Counted from the first letter of the stretch, positions 17,288 through 26,228 are shown. The stretch is 64,000 nucleotides of DNA from an uncultured Oscillospiraceae bacterium (GCA_900552265.1 URZE01000002.1:62001-126000), one strand, 5' to 3'. The notes: generated by a model from the letters alone, not told the origin. Numbers and translations are program-made.

Positions 17288-17374
17288 GCGGATATGGCGG
17301 AATTGGCAGACGCGCATGGTTCAGGTCCATGTGAACGCAAGTTCTTGCAGGTTCAAGTCCTGTTATCCGCACCA
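17288..17374 (+). tRNA. tRNA-Leu (anticodon CAG)
   Basis: An 87-nt class II tRNA: acceptor GCGGATA/TATCCGC, anticodon stem CATGG/CCATG with loop TTCAGGT (CAG), a long variable arm (GTGAACGCAAGTTCTTGC), T arm with GGTTCAAGTCC, A73 and encoded CCA. CAG reads the CUG codon. Confidence 0.95.
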
Positions 17375-18443
17375 GTAGAGTTTTTTGTGGAAAATTTAGA
17401 TTTTTGTAAGAGTTTTTTTCCTGTTATCTTTTGGTATAGTGTTAAATTTAATAGCTATAAGTTGGAGTATAAGTATTGATTAAAAAAATTAATTTAAAAT
17501 CAATAAAGCTGCAATTTTTATTTCGATGGTAGGTTTTGTCTTGCTGTAGGGTAGTATATGGTATTGATTCCTATTACTACCTGTTATGATGGTGTGTTCA
17601 AATGTTTTGGATTGATCTTGTTACTTGTGATGACATCACTAAGGATTTAAAGATAAAATTATCTGAGATGTATTTAAAAATTGATTTAAAAAATCTTGTT
17701 TATTCTCTTATATGAGTTTTTGTTTATCTATTTTTACTTTCGTGTTTAAAATTTTAAAAAATGTACTTTTTTGGTTTCGCTGATTTTAGTTTTATAGACT
17801 GTTTGGATTTATTTTTTTGAATTTATGGAGAGATGTTTTTTTAGACGGTGAGGATATACGGCATTTTGGTCGGTTTTTGATAAGCAAGAAACAAACCATA
17901 GAGAAGTTGAATTATTTAATAAATTTTTGTTTACTTTATCAGAATTGAAAGTAATAGGATTTATAAATTTGTTATTTTATATAATTTACTTGCAAGCTTG
18001 TATAATGAATTTTTAATTACAATCTTTTGCAGTCAATCAGTGCTTTAATTCAAGTATTTTTTATTGGAGTATTTTTCACTTTACTTTTCAGAAAAACAAA
18101 GTCTATTTGGAATGTTGCAATAATTCATGTATTTGGGGACTTCATTTTAAAAATTTTAGGAAAATAGATAACCGAAAGTAGATTAAAAGTGTAAGAATTA
18201 TCACTGTTTATAAGTTAGTTTGAGCGTTGAATTTTTCTACTTCATAAAAATTTGTATTACAAACTAGAAATGAATCAACTTAGTTTGTTTGATGGAAGAG
18301 ACTTTTTCAAAGAGTATTAAGTAGTGTGTGTGTTAGATGTTAGAACAATAAGAAAAATTTATTGGTTTTGTCAGTATTATTGGTGTCATGCCAAAAACCA
18401 AAATGCTATCCGTTTGTGTGTATGGATACTTAACGAACCAATA
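17375..18443. other. decayed intergenic region
   Basis: More than 1 kb with no intact gene. No clear terminator follows tRNA-Leu. The sequence between 17500 and 18000 has short coding-like pieces interrupted by many stops; the only piece I can assign is a CPBP protease remnant at 18027-18167. The remainder up to the ATPase gene shows nothing recognisable. Confidence 0.5.
18027..18167 (+). pseudogene. remnant of a CPBP (CAAX-like) membrane protease
   Basis: The frame reads LQSISALIQVFFIGVFF then TLLFRKTKSIWNVAIIHVFG and ends DFILKILGK. The pattern G-x-x-F-x-x-L-x-R-K-T-x-S-I-W-x-x-x-I-x-H is typical of the last conserved motif of CPBP-family intramembrane proteases. The upstream EExxxR motif and the start are missing, so only the C-terminal third survives. 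Confidence 0.5.
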
Positions 18444-20516
18444 TTATATCAGATATCCGTATTCTTTAAAATCAGTTTTAGAAATCATTTTTCCTTGTTT
18501 TTTCATTTCGTATTCCAGAGCTTTTATAATGTGTTTCATTTCGACTGATTTTGATTCTGCGGCAGCCATAAATCCGGAGTTAACTGCAACATTTTTTATA
18601 CTTCCGCCTGCAATCTCAAAATTTTTTGCAAGATAATCAAAATCTACGTCCTTTGATATAGGCATTTCCTTAGGATACATCTTTAACCATATTTCTTTTC
18701 GAGCCGTAGCATCAGGAAAAGTAAAGTGTACCACGTAGCTTATTCGTCTGAAGAAAGCTTTGTCTATATTTTCAATGAAGTTGGTGGTCATGATTGTAAT
18801 ACCATCATATTCTTCCATTTTTTGAAGTAAATATGAGGTTTCTACGTTTGCATTTTTATCGTGCGAATCTTTGACTTCGGTTCTTTTACCAAACAATGCA
18901 TCAGTTTCGTCGAAAAGAAGGATGACATTGCTTTTTTTTGCACTGTCAAATACTTCTCCAAGATTTTTTTCTGATTCACCGATATATTTTGAAATAACTT
19001 TCGAAAGGTCGACCTTATAAATTTCCAATCCTAATTCGTTTGCAACTACTTGGGCTGCCATAGTTTTACCTGTTCCCGGAGGTCCTGTAAAGAGTACGCT
19101 GAGTCCTCGACCATAAAGAACTCGTTTTCCCATTCCCCATTTGTCGTAAATGATATGTTTGTATTTTATGTGATTACAAGCCCTTTTTATTATGTCTTTT
19201 TGTTCTTTTTGAAGAACAAGTTCGTCCCAAGTATGCTTTTTCCTTATAAGTGTGGCTTTATCTGTTAAATTACCGGACACTTGATTGTATGCTGCTTCGC
19301 AAATTATAGATTTATTTATTGATTTATCTTTTTTTTCATGGCATATTTTAGACGCATCTTCAACTGTGTTTTTTATTTGGAGAGGAGTAAAAGAAAATTT
19401 GTTTGCCAATTCATGAATATCTAAATTTTTGTCTTTTTTAAAATTTTTTAATTCTTCGTTCCAAATTTTGAATTTTTCCGAATTAGTTAATTCATCTAAG
19501 GTGACATCCATAAACATACATTCTCTGAAATATTTTCTGAACAGTATTTCTTCTGACGATAAAACAAAAACAGCTTTTGAAAAATTAGAAACCAAATTTA
19601 AAATAAATTCTACGTATCTTTGATTCATAAAATCAGCTTTTACCAAATCTTGAAAATTCTCAAGACAAATATATGCCTGATTTACAAGAGCAATACGGTA
19701 TGCAGAAATTATGGCATCTGCAAATTTTTGTTTGTTTTCCGAAACATATTCTTTAAAGTCAAAATAAACAATATTTTTATTTAGTATATCACACGCACAT
19801 TTTACAATATATTTTTTTCCGATTCCTTCACAACCGCTTATATAGTAGTATGCTGTGTGATTTTTTGTTGTTTCCTTTAAGTAATCACATATTCTGAGAG
19901 CAAAATCCTCTCTTATTATCGGTTTTGAAATATTATCTGGAGTTTTTATTGTTATTCCTGTATTTTTATTTAAAACTAATTTTGAGTTTTTTGTTATGCA
20001 CTCGAATATATAATTATCCAAATTGGAAATATTCCCATTAAAAAACAGCGAATTCATTTTTTTCTGAAGGTCATTTTGAATGCTGTAAAAGTGGTCTATA
20101 TCGGAGATATTTCCAACAAAATAATAAATCTTTATAGCAAGAGAGTAGTTTATAATTTTTTCTCCTTCTATATTTTGGAGTATGTCTTTGTACTTGTCGT
20201 CGGTTTTGATAAGTACTCCCATCATTACACAAAATTTTTCTAAAACAGTGAGATTGAATAATTTATTCATGTATTCATATGAAAAAAATTTATCTTCAGA
20301 TGCGCTTAACCGTGATTTTATAAAAAAGTCAAAATCATAAAATTCTCTTTTTGCGGCGGTTTCGAGTTGTTCATATCCTTGTGTTTTTTTTGCTTTGACA
20401 TAATATCTTATGCGTCGACATATTCTTTTAAGTTCATATCTAAGGTAATCGTCGTTATCTTGAAACGGTTTATCCAAAAGGTTGTCGGAAAATAATTCTT
20501 CTAAATTTTCTCTCAA
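18444..20516 (-). CDS. AAA+ ATPase of contractile injection system type (Afp15/PVC15-like)
   Basis: A 690-residue ATPase with two AAA modules. The first, around residue 226, has a degraded Walker A (GCEGIGKK). The second has VLFTGPPGTGKT (about residue 477), Walker B LLFDETDALFG, a sensor TTNF and the arginines FFRR. This layout is that of the ATPase encoded at the end of extracellular contractile injection system operons, thought to act in assembly in the cytoplasm. The start is TTG at 20516 with AAAGGAG upstream; longer readings overlap the preceding PAAR-like gene. It is the last gene of a five-gene minus-strand operon (gap 32 bp). Function as part of an injection system is inferred from neighbours. 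Confidence 0.82.
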   Translation of the reverse strand: MRENLEELFSDNLLDKPFQDNDDYLRYELKRICRRIRYYVKAKKTQGYEQLETAAKREFYDFDFFIKSRLSASEDKFFSYEYMNKLFNLTVLEKFCVMMGVLIKTDDKYKDILQNIEGEKIINYSLAIKIYYFVGNISDIDHFYSIQNDLQKKMNSLFFNGNISNLDNYIFECITKNSKLVLNKNTGITIKTPDNISKPIIREDFALRICDYLKETTKNHTAYYYISGCEGIGKKYIVKCACDILNKNIVYFDFKEYVSENKQKFADAIISAYRIALVNQAYICLENFQDLVKADFMNQRYVEFILNLVSNFSKAVFVLSSEEILFRKYFRECMFMDVTLDELTNSEKFKIWNEELKNFKKDKNLDIHELANKFSFTPLQIKNTVEDASKICHEKKDKSINKSIICEAAYNQVSGNLTDKATLIRKKHTWDELVLQKEQKDIIKRACNHIKYKHIIYDKWGMGKRVLYGRGLSVLFTGPPGTGKTMAAQVVANELGLEIYKVDLSKVISKYIGESEKNLGEVFDSAKKSNVILLFDETDALFGKRTEVKDSHDKNANVETSYLLQKMEEYDGITIMTTNFIENIDKAFFRRISYVVHFTFPDATARKEIWLKMYPKEMPISKDVDFDYLAKNFEIAGGSIKNVAVNSGFMAAAESKSVEMKHIIKALEYEMKKQGKMISKTDFKEYGYLI

Positions 20517-20548
20517 CGTGAAAATTCTCCTTTGATATTTATGATTTA

Positions 20549-20896
20549 TTAGATCATGGTGTTTGTTGTTCCCGAATAGAGTATAGAAACTACTCCGCCA
20601 AAAGCACACATAAGTTTACTGGAATTATTGATCGAAGGTTTACCGTTTATTAATATATTAGGTTTTCCGGGAGTCCAGGTTCCTGCGGGCATCGGAGTAC
20701 ATGGACCCGGACCTGCCGGAGTAACTTTTGAAGTACATGTTCCGAAAATAGGAATATTTACTCCTGGTTTAATATCTAAAATATTAGCTGCAGGTTTATT
20801 GTTAATTGATACTTTACTAGGCAAAATTGACAATTGTGATGGTGCTGCTCCCATTGTACACATACACTGAGCTCCCATAACTACGGCAAATCCCAT
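20549..20896 (-). CDS. PAAR-like spike-tip protein (DUF4280)
   Basis: A 115-residue protein with the DUF4280/PAAR-like pattern: an N-terminal GA-x-C-x-C-x-x-G-A-A-P (Cys residues in MGAQCMCTMGAAPS), repeated Pro/Gly turns, IFGTC, CTPMPAGTW, the mid-domain ILINGKP and a late MCAFGG. Such proteins cap the spike of contractile injection systems and may bind a metal through Cys residues. Start ATG follows AAAGGAG. It sits between the ATPase and the carboxypeptidase-regulatory-like gene, a common injection-system neighbourhood. Confidence 0.87.
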   Translation of the reverse strand: MGFAVVMGAQCMCTMGAAPSQLSILPSKVSINNKPAANILDIKPGVNIPIFGTCTSKVTPAGPGPCTPMPAGTWTPGKPNILINGKPSINNSSKLMCAFGGVVSILYSGTTNTMI

Positions 20897-20917
20897 AATT
20901 TACTCTCCTTTATTAAC

Positions 20918-21706
20918 TTACGATTTTTTTGGAATTTTTCTTAATTTTACATCCCCATATATAGTTTGTCCGGATTGATGCAACCCCGTGACGTCAAAAG
21001 AAACTTTACCTTTGAATTCTTCAGTTTTGCATTCAAAAGTGAGATTATCTTCTTTCATGAATTGGTCAATCATAGGCATAATGATCCGTCCTGTACTGTC
21101 CGTTTTTAAATCCCAAACAGGATAAAATTTTCCTCCGGGTTCAAGTTTTTCAACAACAGGTTCACGCAAAGTATAACATTTTTTTTCTTTGTCGTATCCA
21201 AAAATATAGATTTCATAATCTTTTCTTTTTAACGTGTAGATGTATTTTTGACCCATAATTCCGTTTACCATTTCTTCCAAATTGAGTTTTATTTCAGAAT
21301 TATTTTCTTCTACAGGTTCAATTAATTTTAAGAAAGAAGCTTCATTTTTAAGTGTAAGTGAAATATCACTGTTTATGAGTTTTTGTTTGCGGTGAGTGAC
21401 ATTTATTTCAAATCTTGTAAGATGTGTCAAAGCGCTGTTATCTGCCGTATAGGACATGTCAAAAGACATTATTTTGGTTTCATTTTCTTTTAAATCTACC
21501 GAAAAATTAATATCTGTGTATCCTTTGCAAGATATCTCTATATCATATTTTCCCGGATAAAGGTTAGAAAAAACATAATGACCGTCATTTTTTCGTGTGT
21601 ATGGATTTTGTTTTCCGTTGCATAAAATTACAGCGTCTGTCAAAGGATATTTGAAATATACATCTTTAAGAAGAAAAACAAGAGATGCTTTGTGTATTAC
21701 TCTCAT
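20918..21706 (-). CDS. carboxypeptidase-regulatory-like (beta-sandwich) protein of injection-system operon
   Basis: A 262-residue protein without signal peptide. The N-terminal 85 residues read like a carboxypeptidase regulatory-like/Cna-B-type fold: DAVILCNGKQNPYTRKNDGH, then GHYVFSNLYPGKYDIEIS and CKGYTDINFSV. The rest (about 90-262) is of unknown fold. ATG at 21706 follows AAAGGCG. Comparable beta-sandwich proteins are found in Firmicute injection-system clusters next to PAAR-like and DUF4255 genes; whether it is structural or a chaperone cannot be told from sequence. Confidence 0.65.
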   Translation of the reverse strand: MRVIHKASLVFLLKDVYFKYPLTDAVILCNGKQNPYTRKNDGHYVFSNLYPGKYDIEISCKGYTDINFSVDLKENETKIMSFDMSYTADNSALTHLTRFEINVTHRKQKLINSDISLTLKNEASFLKLIEPVEENNSEIKLNLEEMVNGIMGQKYIYTLKRKDYEIYIFGYDKEKKCYTLREPVVEKLEPGGKFYPVWDLKTDSTGRIIMPMIDQFMKEDNLTFECKTEEFKGKVSFDVTGLHQSGQTIYGDVKLRKIPKKS

Positions 21707-21737
21707 GTTGATTCGCCTTTCCTATAATTTTTGTACT

Positions 21738-22700
21738 TTAATTGTCGGAAGATTCAAAGGTAACATCATCATTTGAATTGTCATCACCTGAATCGTCATC
21801 ACCCGAATCGTCATCGCCCGAATCATCGTCACTTGAATAGTCATCACTTGAGTCATCGTCACTTGAATCATCATCGCTCGAATCGTAGTCGCTTGAATCA
21901 TCATCGCCCGAATCGTCATCGCCCGAATCGTCATCGCCCAAATCGTCGTCGCTTGAGTTATCGTCGTCTGAATTGTAGTCACTTGAATCGTCATCGCTTG
22001 AGTCCTCATCACCGTATGAATCTTCTTCTTCGTCTTCATCCTCATCTTCATCAGGTCTCTGAGTATATTCATCATCAATATCTTCTTCTTTAATAAATGT
22101 TGCGAAATGAAGTTCTTTTTTGCGTTCAAACTGATTGCTTCCGAGATAAATTGTTTCAACTCTCCTTTTGGGTTTATGGATATTTTCCGAATCTATTGCC
22201 ACGGGTCCTACCACGTAGAATACAGATAGTTTATATGATTCTCCAAACATGGTCCACACTTTTACTTTTTCTTCCATGTTTATAGGTAGCATGCTTATCG
22301 GAACATTCTCCAATGGCATACCTGCATTGTCGGGCATGTATCTTGCAGGGATTGTAGGGTTATCCTTAAAGATTTGTATTATTTTTCCTATTATTTTAGC
22401 TTCATCAAGCGCTTTTGATTCTATTTCCGCTTTGCTGTTGACAGATATTACATAATTTATTTCTATCATTGCAGGAGGATCTTGAATACTTCCGTCAGGT
22501 AAATTTTGGGGTTCTTTTGCAGTTCCGCTTAAATCTTCTTTTATGTCATAAGGGTGAATACCTACAATATATCCACCACGTTCTTTTGGATCGCAAATTC
22601 CGATACTTTCAGCTTTATCTATAACGTCCGGAACGAGCTTATCCCTTAAAATAGAAAGTAAACCTTTTCCTATATCCGAAATTATCGTATATTTTGCCAT
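21738..22700 (-). CDS. DUF4255 (Pvc16/Afp16-like) tail terminator with an Asp/Ser-repeat tail
   Basis: Residues 1 to about 195 match the DUF4255/Pvc16 N-terminal family: SDIGKGLLSILRD at the start, IGICDPKERGGY, YDIKED, PPAMIEINYVISVNS and a late SYKLSVFYVVGPV. In Afp/PVC particles this protein caps tube and sheath at the end distal to the baseplate. Unusually the protein continues with about 110 acidic residues dominated by DDDS(G/S) five-residue units (about 230-315) encoded by a 15-bp tandem array. ATG at 22700 has AGGAGA upstream. Gaps to neighbours are 18 and 31 bp, so it is in one operon with them. Confidence 0.85.
   Translation of the reverse strand: MAKYTIISDIGKGLLSILRDKLVPDVIDKAESIGICDPKERGGYIVGIHPYDIKEDLSGTAKEPQNLPDGSIQDPPAMIEINYVISVNSKAEIESKALDEAKIIGKIIQIFKDNPTIPARYMPDNAGMPLENVPISMLPINMEEKVKVWTMFGESYKLSVFYVVGPVAIDSENIHKPKRRVETIYLGSNQFERKKELHFATFIKEEDIDDEYTQRPDEDEDEDEEEDSYGDEDSSDDDSSDYNSDDDNSSDDDLGDDDSGDDDSGDDDSSDYDSSDDDSSDDDSSDDYSSDDDSGDDDSGDDDSGDDNSNDDVTFESSDN
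21774..22013 (-). repeat. 15-bp tandem repeat array coding DDDS(G/S)
   Basis: About sixteen consecutive 15-bp units, on the plus strand variants of GAATCGTCATCGCCC. Neighbouring units differ by one to three bases, mostly at synonymous sites or Gly/Ser/Tyr changes. The unit length is a multiple of three, so gain or loss of copies changes tail length and not frame. Confidence 0.9.
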
Positions 22701-22718
22701 TTGAAAATTCTCCTATCC

Positions 22719-23921
22719 TTATTCTTTGTTTAGTTGATTAGGAACAGAACTGTTTGAAAGTTGAACTAAATTTTTATAGAATATTAAGCATTCTTGTTTG
22801 GGCAAAAATTTGTACGAAATGTCATATGCTTGACCAAAAAATTCAGCGGACATATATATTGTATCGTTAAAATTTAAAATAGGAACAGGCATGTTTTTAG
22901 GCTCATCGTTTAAATATGCAACGTTCTTACCGGCTACAATTTCAAGAACTTTATTCGGGGATTGAATTACCATAGTAGCATTGTTGTACATGTATTCGAT
23001 GTCTGCGTCTATATATTGATATAAATCTTCAATTGCAAGTAAAATATGTCCATCATACATTATCGGAGCGTGTTTAAGCGGGAAGTATCCTCCAACGAAC
23101 ACTGTCTGTTCCGGCAAAACAGTAGATGCCTTTTTTCCAAGTTTAACGAATTTATCTGTTTCGTCGACCAAAGAATTGTATAGGTCTGTATCATAAAGTG
23201 ATTTTTGGTTAGATTGAAGTATTGTAATCGCAACAGTTAAAGCATCTTCAGCTGTTTGGAGACGCTCTCCTTCCAACATATTTTCGTCCAATAATTTACT
23301 TAGAACAATTACATCAAGTAAACTTCGTTGCTGAATTGAAAGCGAACTTATATCATTAATATCTATTAATCCTTCTATTTCTGCCATAGTTTCCTGAAGT
23401 TTTTTAACATTTTCATCACTTAAGGATTCCAGTACCAAAAGAGCTTCATCGGAAACTGCACCTTTTAAATCCTGTATTATGGTCGTCACGGAAAGAATTT
23501 TAGAAACTTGTTGGTCGACAGAGGCTATATCGGAATTTTTCTTTTTAGAAGCTTCTATTAAATTTTTTACGCTGTCAAGTTGTTTTTGAAGTTCGTAATA
23601 CGTTTTCATATTTGAAGCGTATTCTTGAAGAGCGGTATTTCCGGATAATTTAGCTCTTTGAATTATTTCATCAAGTTTTTCCAATATGTTATCTATGTTT
23701 CCCGAAATCTTTAAATCTTCTATGATTTTATCTACTTCTTCACTTGTAAGTTTTTGTTCGGGATCTGTACTTGAGGTGGAATCCGAAGAATATGAATAAT
23801 TTGAATCACTTTCTAAAGCTTTAGTGATTGTGTAGATTGTAAATACAACAGTTGTCATTAAAATTGTGATGAATAAGAGATTTTTACTTAACTTTTTTAA
23901 TAAAACTTTCATTTTATCCAT
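22719..23921 (-). CDS. membrane-anchored coiled-coil protein with copper amine oxidase-type stalk domain
   Basis: A 400-residue protein: basic N-terminus, one membrane segment (about 15-36), a Ser/Tyr-rich linker, long helical region (about 55-260, heptad-like, Leu/Ile/Lys/Glu-rich), and a C-terminal domain (about 285-385) of the copper amine oxidase N-terminal (stalk) type: PIMYDGHILLAIEDLYQYI, then V-A-Y-L-N-D-E-P, N-D-T-I-Y-M-S-A-E-F-F and a final beta hairpin. Such domains are extracellular wall-associated modules in Clostridia. ATG follows AAGGAGG. It is the first gene of the injection-system operon (18 bp before the DUF4255 gene), so a role in anchoring the apparatus at the envelope is possible but unproven. 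Confidence 0.7.
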   Translation of the reverse strand: MDKMKVLLKKLSKNLLFITILMTTVVFTIYTITKALESDSNYSYSSDSTSSTDPEQKLTSEEVDKIIEDLKISGNIDNILEKLDEIIQRAKLSGNTALQEYASNMKTYYELQKQLDSVKNLIEASKKKNSDIASVDQQVSKILSVTTIIQDLKGAVSDEALLVLESLSDENVKKLQETMAEIEGLIDINDISSLSIQQRSLLDVIVLSKLLDENMLEGERLQTAEDALTVAITILQSNQKSLYDTDLYNSLVDETDKFVKLGKKASTVLPEQTVFVGGYFPLKHAPIMYDGHILLAIEDLYQYIDADIEYMYNNATMVIQSPNKVLEIVAGKNVAYLNDEPKNMPVPILNFNDTIYMSAEFFGQAYDISYKFLPKQECLIFYKNLVQLSNSSVPNQLNKE

Positions 23922-24129
23922 AAAAAATGATTCCTCCTTGATAAAATTATATTGGTTAATATTTTCTCACAACTCTTTATGTTTTTCAACATTAATTTTA
24001 TGTTGTATAAACAAAACAAAACTTAATAGTACGCATATCATTTTATTTTATTGAAATTTATAATAGGTAATTTAATTTTGTCAGCGATGTTATCAAAAAA
24101 ATTATAGATTTTATCATAGTTAATTGCAT

Positions 24130-24162
24130 AAAAAAATCTCCTGATTAAAAAATCAAGAGAAT
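24130..24162 (-). terminator. terminator of the small secreted protein cluster
   Basis: Minus strand stem TCTCTTGATT / AATCAGGAGA with a TTTT loop and one mismatch, then seven T. It lies about 50 nt beyond the end of the pseudogene at 24213. Confidence 0.85.
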
Positions 24163-24212
24163 TTGAAAATTATCGTTTTATATTAAAAGTTTTTTTGTTA
24201 CGAGTTTCTTAG

Positions 24213-24521
24213 TCAGTAAATGATATATAAAAAGAGTGTCTTCCACAGAAACTTAGTATCACTATCTGCAACCATAGAACTTATATTTCGGAAAAAGTTT
24301 TTTCAAATTGGCTTTTCCAAACTTTATATCTAACCATGTTTTCTTGAGAGATAATTAGATCATGAGATATTTCAGTAATAGAACGAGATATTTCGGAACC
24401 GACATATTTCTCCATAGGTGAGTTTTGTCATTTGAATTTCAGTGATAGTAGTTTACAGGAGTGAAATTAATAATTAAAATAAGGTAAGTAATATTGCTAA
24501 AGAATTAAATAATTTTTTCAT
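24213..24521 (-). pseudogene. dead paralogue of the small secreted protein family
   Basis: Minus strand from ATG 24521. The first 18 bases of coding sequence are identical to the start of the gene at 25502 (MKKLFN), followed by a hydrophobic stretch SLAILLTLF and then stops. In other frames further along, KVWKSQFEKTFSEI and SSMVADSDTKFLWKTLFLYI line up with EWKNKFANTLQRI and the following helical part of the protein at 25667-26131. Several stops and shifts; the ribosome-binding site has also decayed. Confidence 0.6.
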
Positions 24522-24725
24522 AATACATCTCATACAAATATATTTTTTACTGTGAATACATTATATATTTATAAGAATTTGTAAAACAAGTAAAAATAAA
24601 AATTTATTATTATATATTTTGAATAAATTTTTAAGGAAATTCCTTTCAAAACTTGCTCAGGAAGATAAAACATTTACCTGTTTTTAAAATTTTTTCTGAA
24701 TATGAAATTAACGTTCTTCATAGTT

Positions 24726-25502
24726 TTAATCTATGGGAAGATCCCTTTCAAAAACCCACTTAGGAACAAAAGATTTTAGTTTGTCTGACAAAAATTTTTC
24801 TGGATCCAAAGTTATGTCAATAATTGTAGGTTTATCCACGTTGCTTGTTGTTAAACATATTGTTATGTCTCTATTTATAGCATTAAAACGTACATCACAA
24901 CTAGTATACCGATTTAAAGTTTCTGTTGAAGTGTATAAGTAATGTTCTTTTAAATAGTCACATCTTGTTACTGATGAAAATGAATTTACAAAACTAAATA
25001 AGAATATTAGTGCATGTCGCAATGATTCACGTTTTTTAAGCTCTTCAAAAGTTTTTATAAATGTATCTAGTAAATCGTAAAGACGATCTTTTAAGTATTT
25101 ATCAGAAATTTTAATAAGTTCTTCAGAATATTCATCAGGTTCTTCAGGATGTTCATCAAATCTTTTGAAAAAATATGTACTAATATATCCATTAATGTAG
25201 GCATCAGAGTATTTACTAAAGTATATATCAAGATATCTGGAGTAATTGCCTTCATAAATTTCTTTTACAGAGGCTTTTTCGACGTAGGAAAATCTACCAA
25301 AGTATTCATAAGAGGATTCATCAGGATTACCTGCACGGACGCTAATTAGTTTAGCAAATTCTGTGCTATAACTCTTAGCTACATTTTCTAACAATTCCCG
25401 TTCGTATTTATCAACTTCAACTGCTGATACATGAACAACTGAGCCTACTAGAAAAATTATCAAAACTATTGCCAATTCGAAAAGATTAAATAATTTTTTC
25501 AT
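24726..25502 (-). CDS. small secreted protein of unknown family (258 aa)
   Basis: Not recognised. A clear signal peptide (residues 1 to about 28, hydrophobic core AIVLIIFLVG, ending VSA) precedes a mostly helical charged mature part rich in Tyr, Glu, Asp and Lys. The region RYTSCDVRFNAINR matches RYKDCKINFIPP of the neighbouring protein, and the helical part before it (FEELKKRESLRHALIFLFSF) matches its LQRIKDQSFENFLIFF, so they are paralogues. AGGAGAT precedes the ATG. Same strand as the neighbour and the injection-system operon. Secretion is well supported; function is unknown. Confidence 0.75.
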   Translation of the reverse strand: MKKLFNLFELAIVLIIFLVGSVVHVSAVEVDKYERELLENVAKSYSTEFAKLISVRAGNPDESSYEYFGRFSYVEKASVKEIYEGNYSRYLDIYFSKYSDAYINGYISTYFFKRFDEHPEEPDEYSEELIKISDKYLKDRLYDLLDTFIKTFEELKKRESLRHALIFLFSFVNSFSSVTRCDYLKEHYLYTSTETLNRYTSCDVRFNAINRDITICLTTSNVDKPTIIDITLDPEKFLSDKLKSFVPKWVFERDLPID

Positions 25503-25666
25503 GATAAATCTCCTATTAATAAATTTTTGTTTAAAATTGGGTACGTGTTTTTGATTTTAGGAAAATTAAAATATGATTATGAAGTTATACATTTGGTATG
25601 TGATGAGTTTTTGTAAAATTTGGTTTACGTAATTGAATTTAATGAGAGTAAATTTTGGATTTGTAA

Positions 25667-26131
25667 TTAAAATATTACTCTGATATCAGCTAAATTATAT
25701 ATGTCTATTAAAATAACAACTACTGATCCTGTGAGTAGTCCATTTTTAGGGGGAATAAAGTTTATTTTACAATCTTTATATCTGGTACTTATAAGAATGG
25801 TGTCGTACATGTAGTTCATAAAATGTGAAAAGAAGATTAAAAAATTTTCAAAAGATTGATCTTTTATTCGTTGAAGAGTGTTCGCAAATTTATTTTTCCA
25901 CTCAGAAAAATTGTGTGCATTTTCTTTAAAATAAGTTTCATCAAGAAAATTAGGTGAATCAGGAGAATAGGTTAGCTCAATACTACGTTTCAATAATGTA
26001 TATTCAGAGTAAGCGTTATACGCTTGATTATTCAAAAATTCCTCATCGAATACTGCTGATATAGAATTTTGGTTTACTAATAAAATTAATGTTATTAGTG
26101 ATGACAACAAAAAGTAAGATATTTTTTTCAT
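25667..26131 (-). CDS. small secreted protein of the same unknown family (154 aa)
   Basis: Signal peptide of about 25 residues (KISYFLLSSLITLILLV, ending SISA), then a 128-residue mature part. Shares with the 258-aa protein the K-F/F-I-K, F-x-x-F-x-x-F-x-N and RY-x-(S/D)C-x-(V/I)-x-F features, but lacks most of the middle. AGGAA precedes the ATG. Probably a secreted factor of the same type. Confidence 0.7.
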   Translation of the reverse strand: MKKISYFLLSSLITLILLVNQNSISAVFDEEFLNNQAYNAYSEYTLLKRSIELTYSPDSPNFLDETYFKENAHNFSEWKNKFANTLQRIKDQSFENFLIFFSHFMNYMYDTILISTRYKDCKINFIPPKNGLLTGSVVVILIDIYNLADIRVIF

Positions 26132-26228
26132 AATAAATTTCCTGTTGATAAATTTTAATGATGATTTGAACTTAAGTTAGTTAAATATTAGTGAACAGTG
26201 GAAAAACTATGTATATCATGTAGTTTGA

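Noticed and set aside
18324..18636. Plus-strand frames opposite the end of the ATPase gene
   Set aside because: No ribosome-binding site, no protein-like composition; they overlap the conserved ATPase C-terminus.
21774..22013. CRISPR-like array
   Set aside because: Units are 15 bp, contiguous without spacers and in the reading frame of a protein.
21722..22159. Frames rich in Met/Thr/Ile or His/Asn/Arg overlapping the DUF4255 tail
   Set aside because: They are alternative-frame readings of the 15-bp repeat array.
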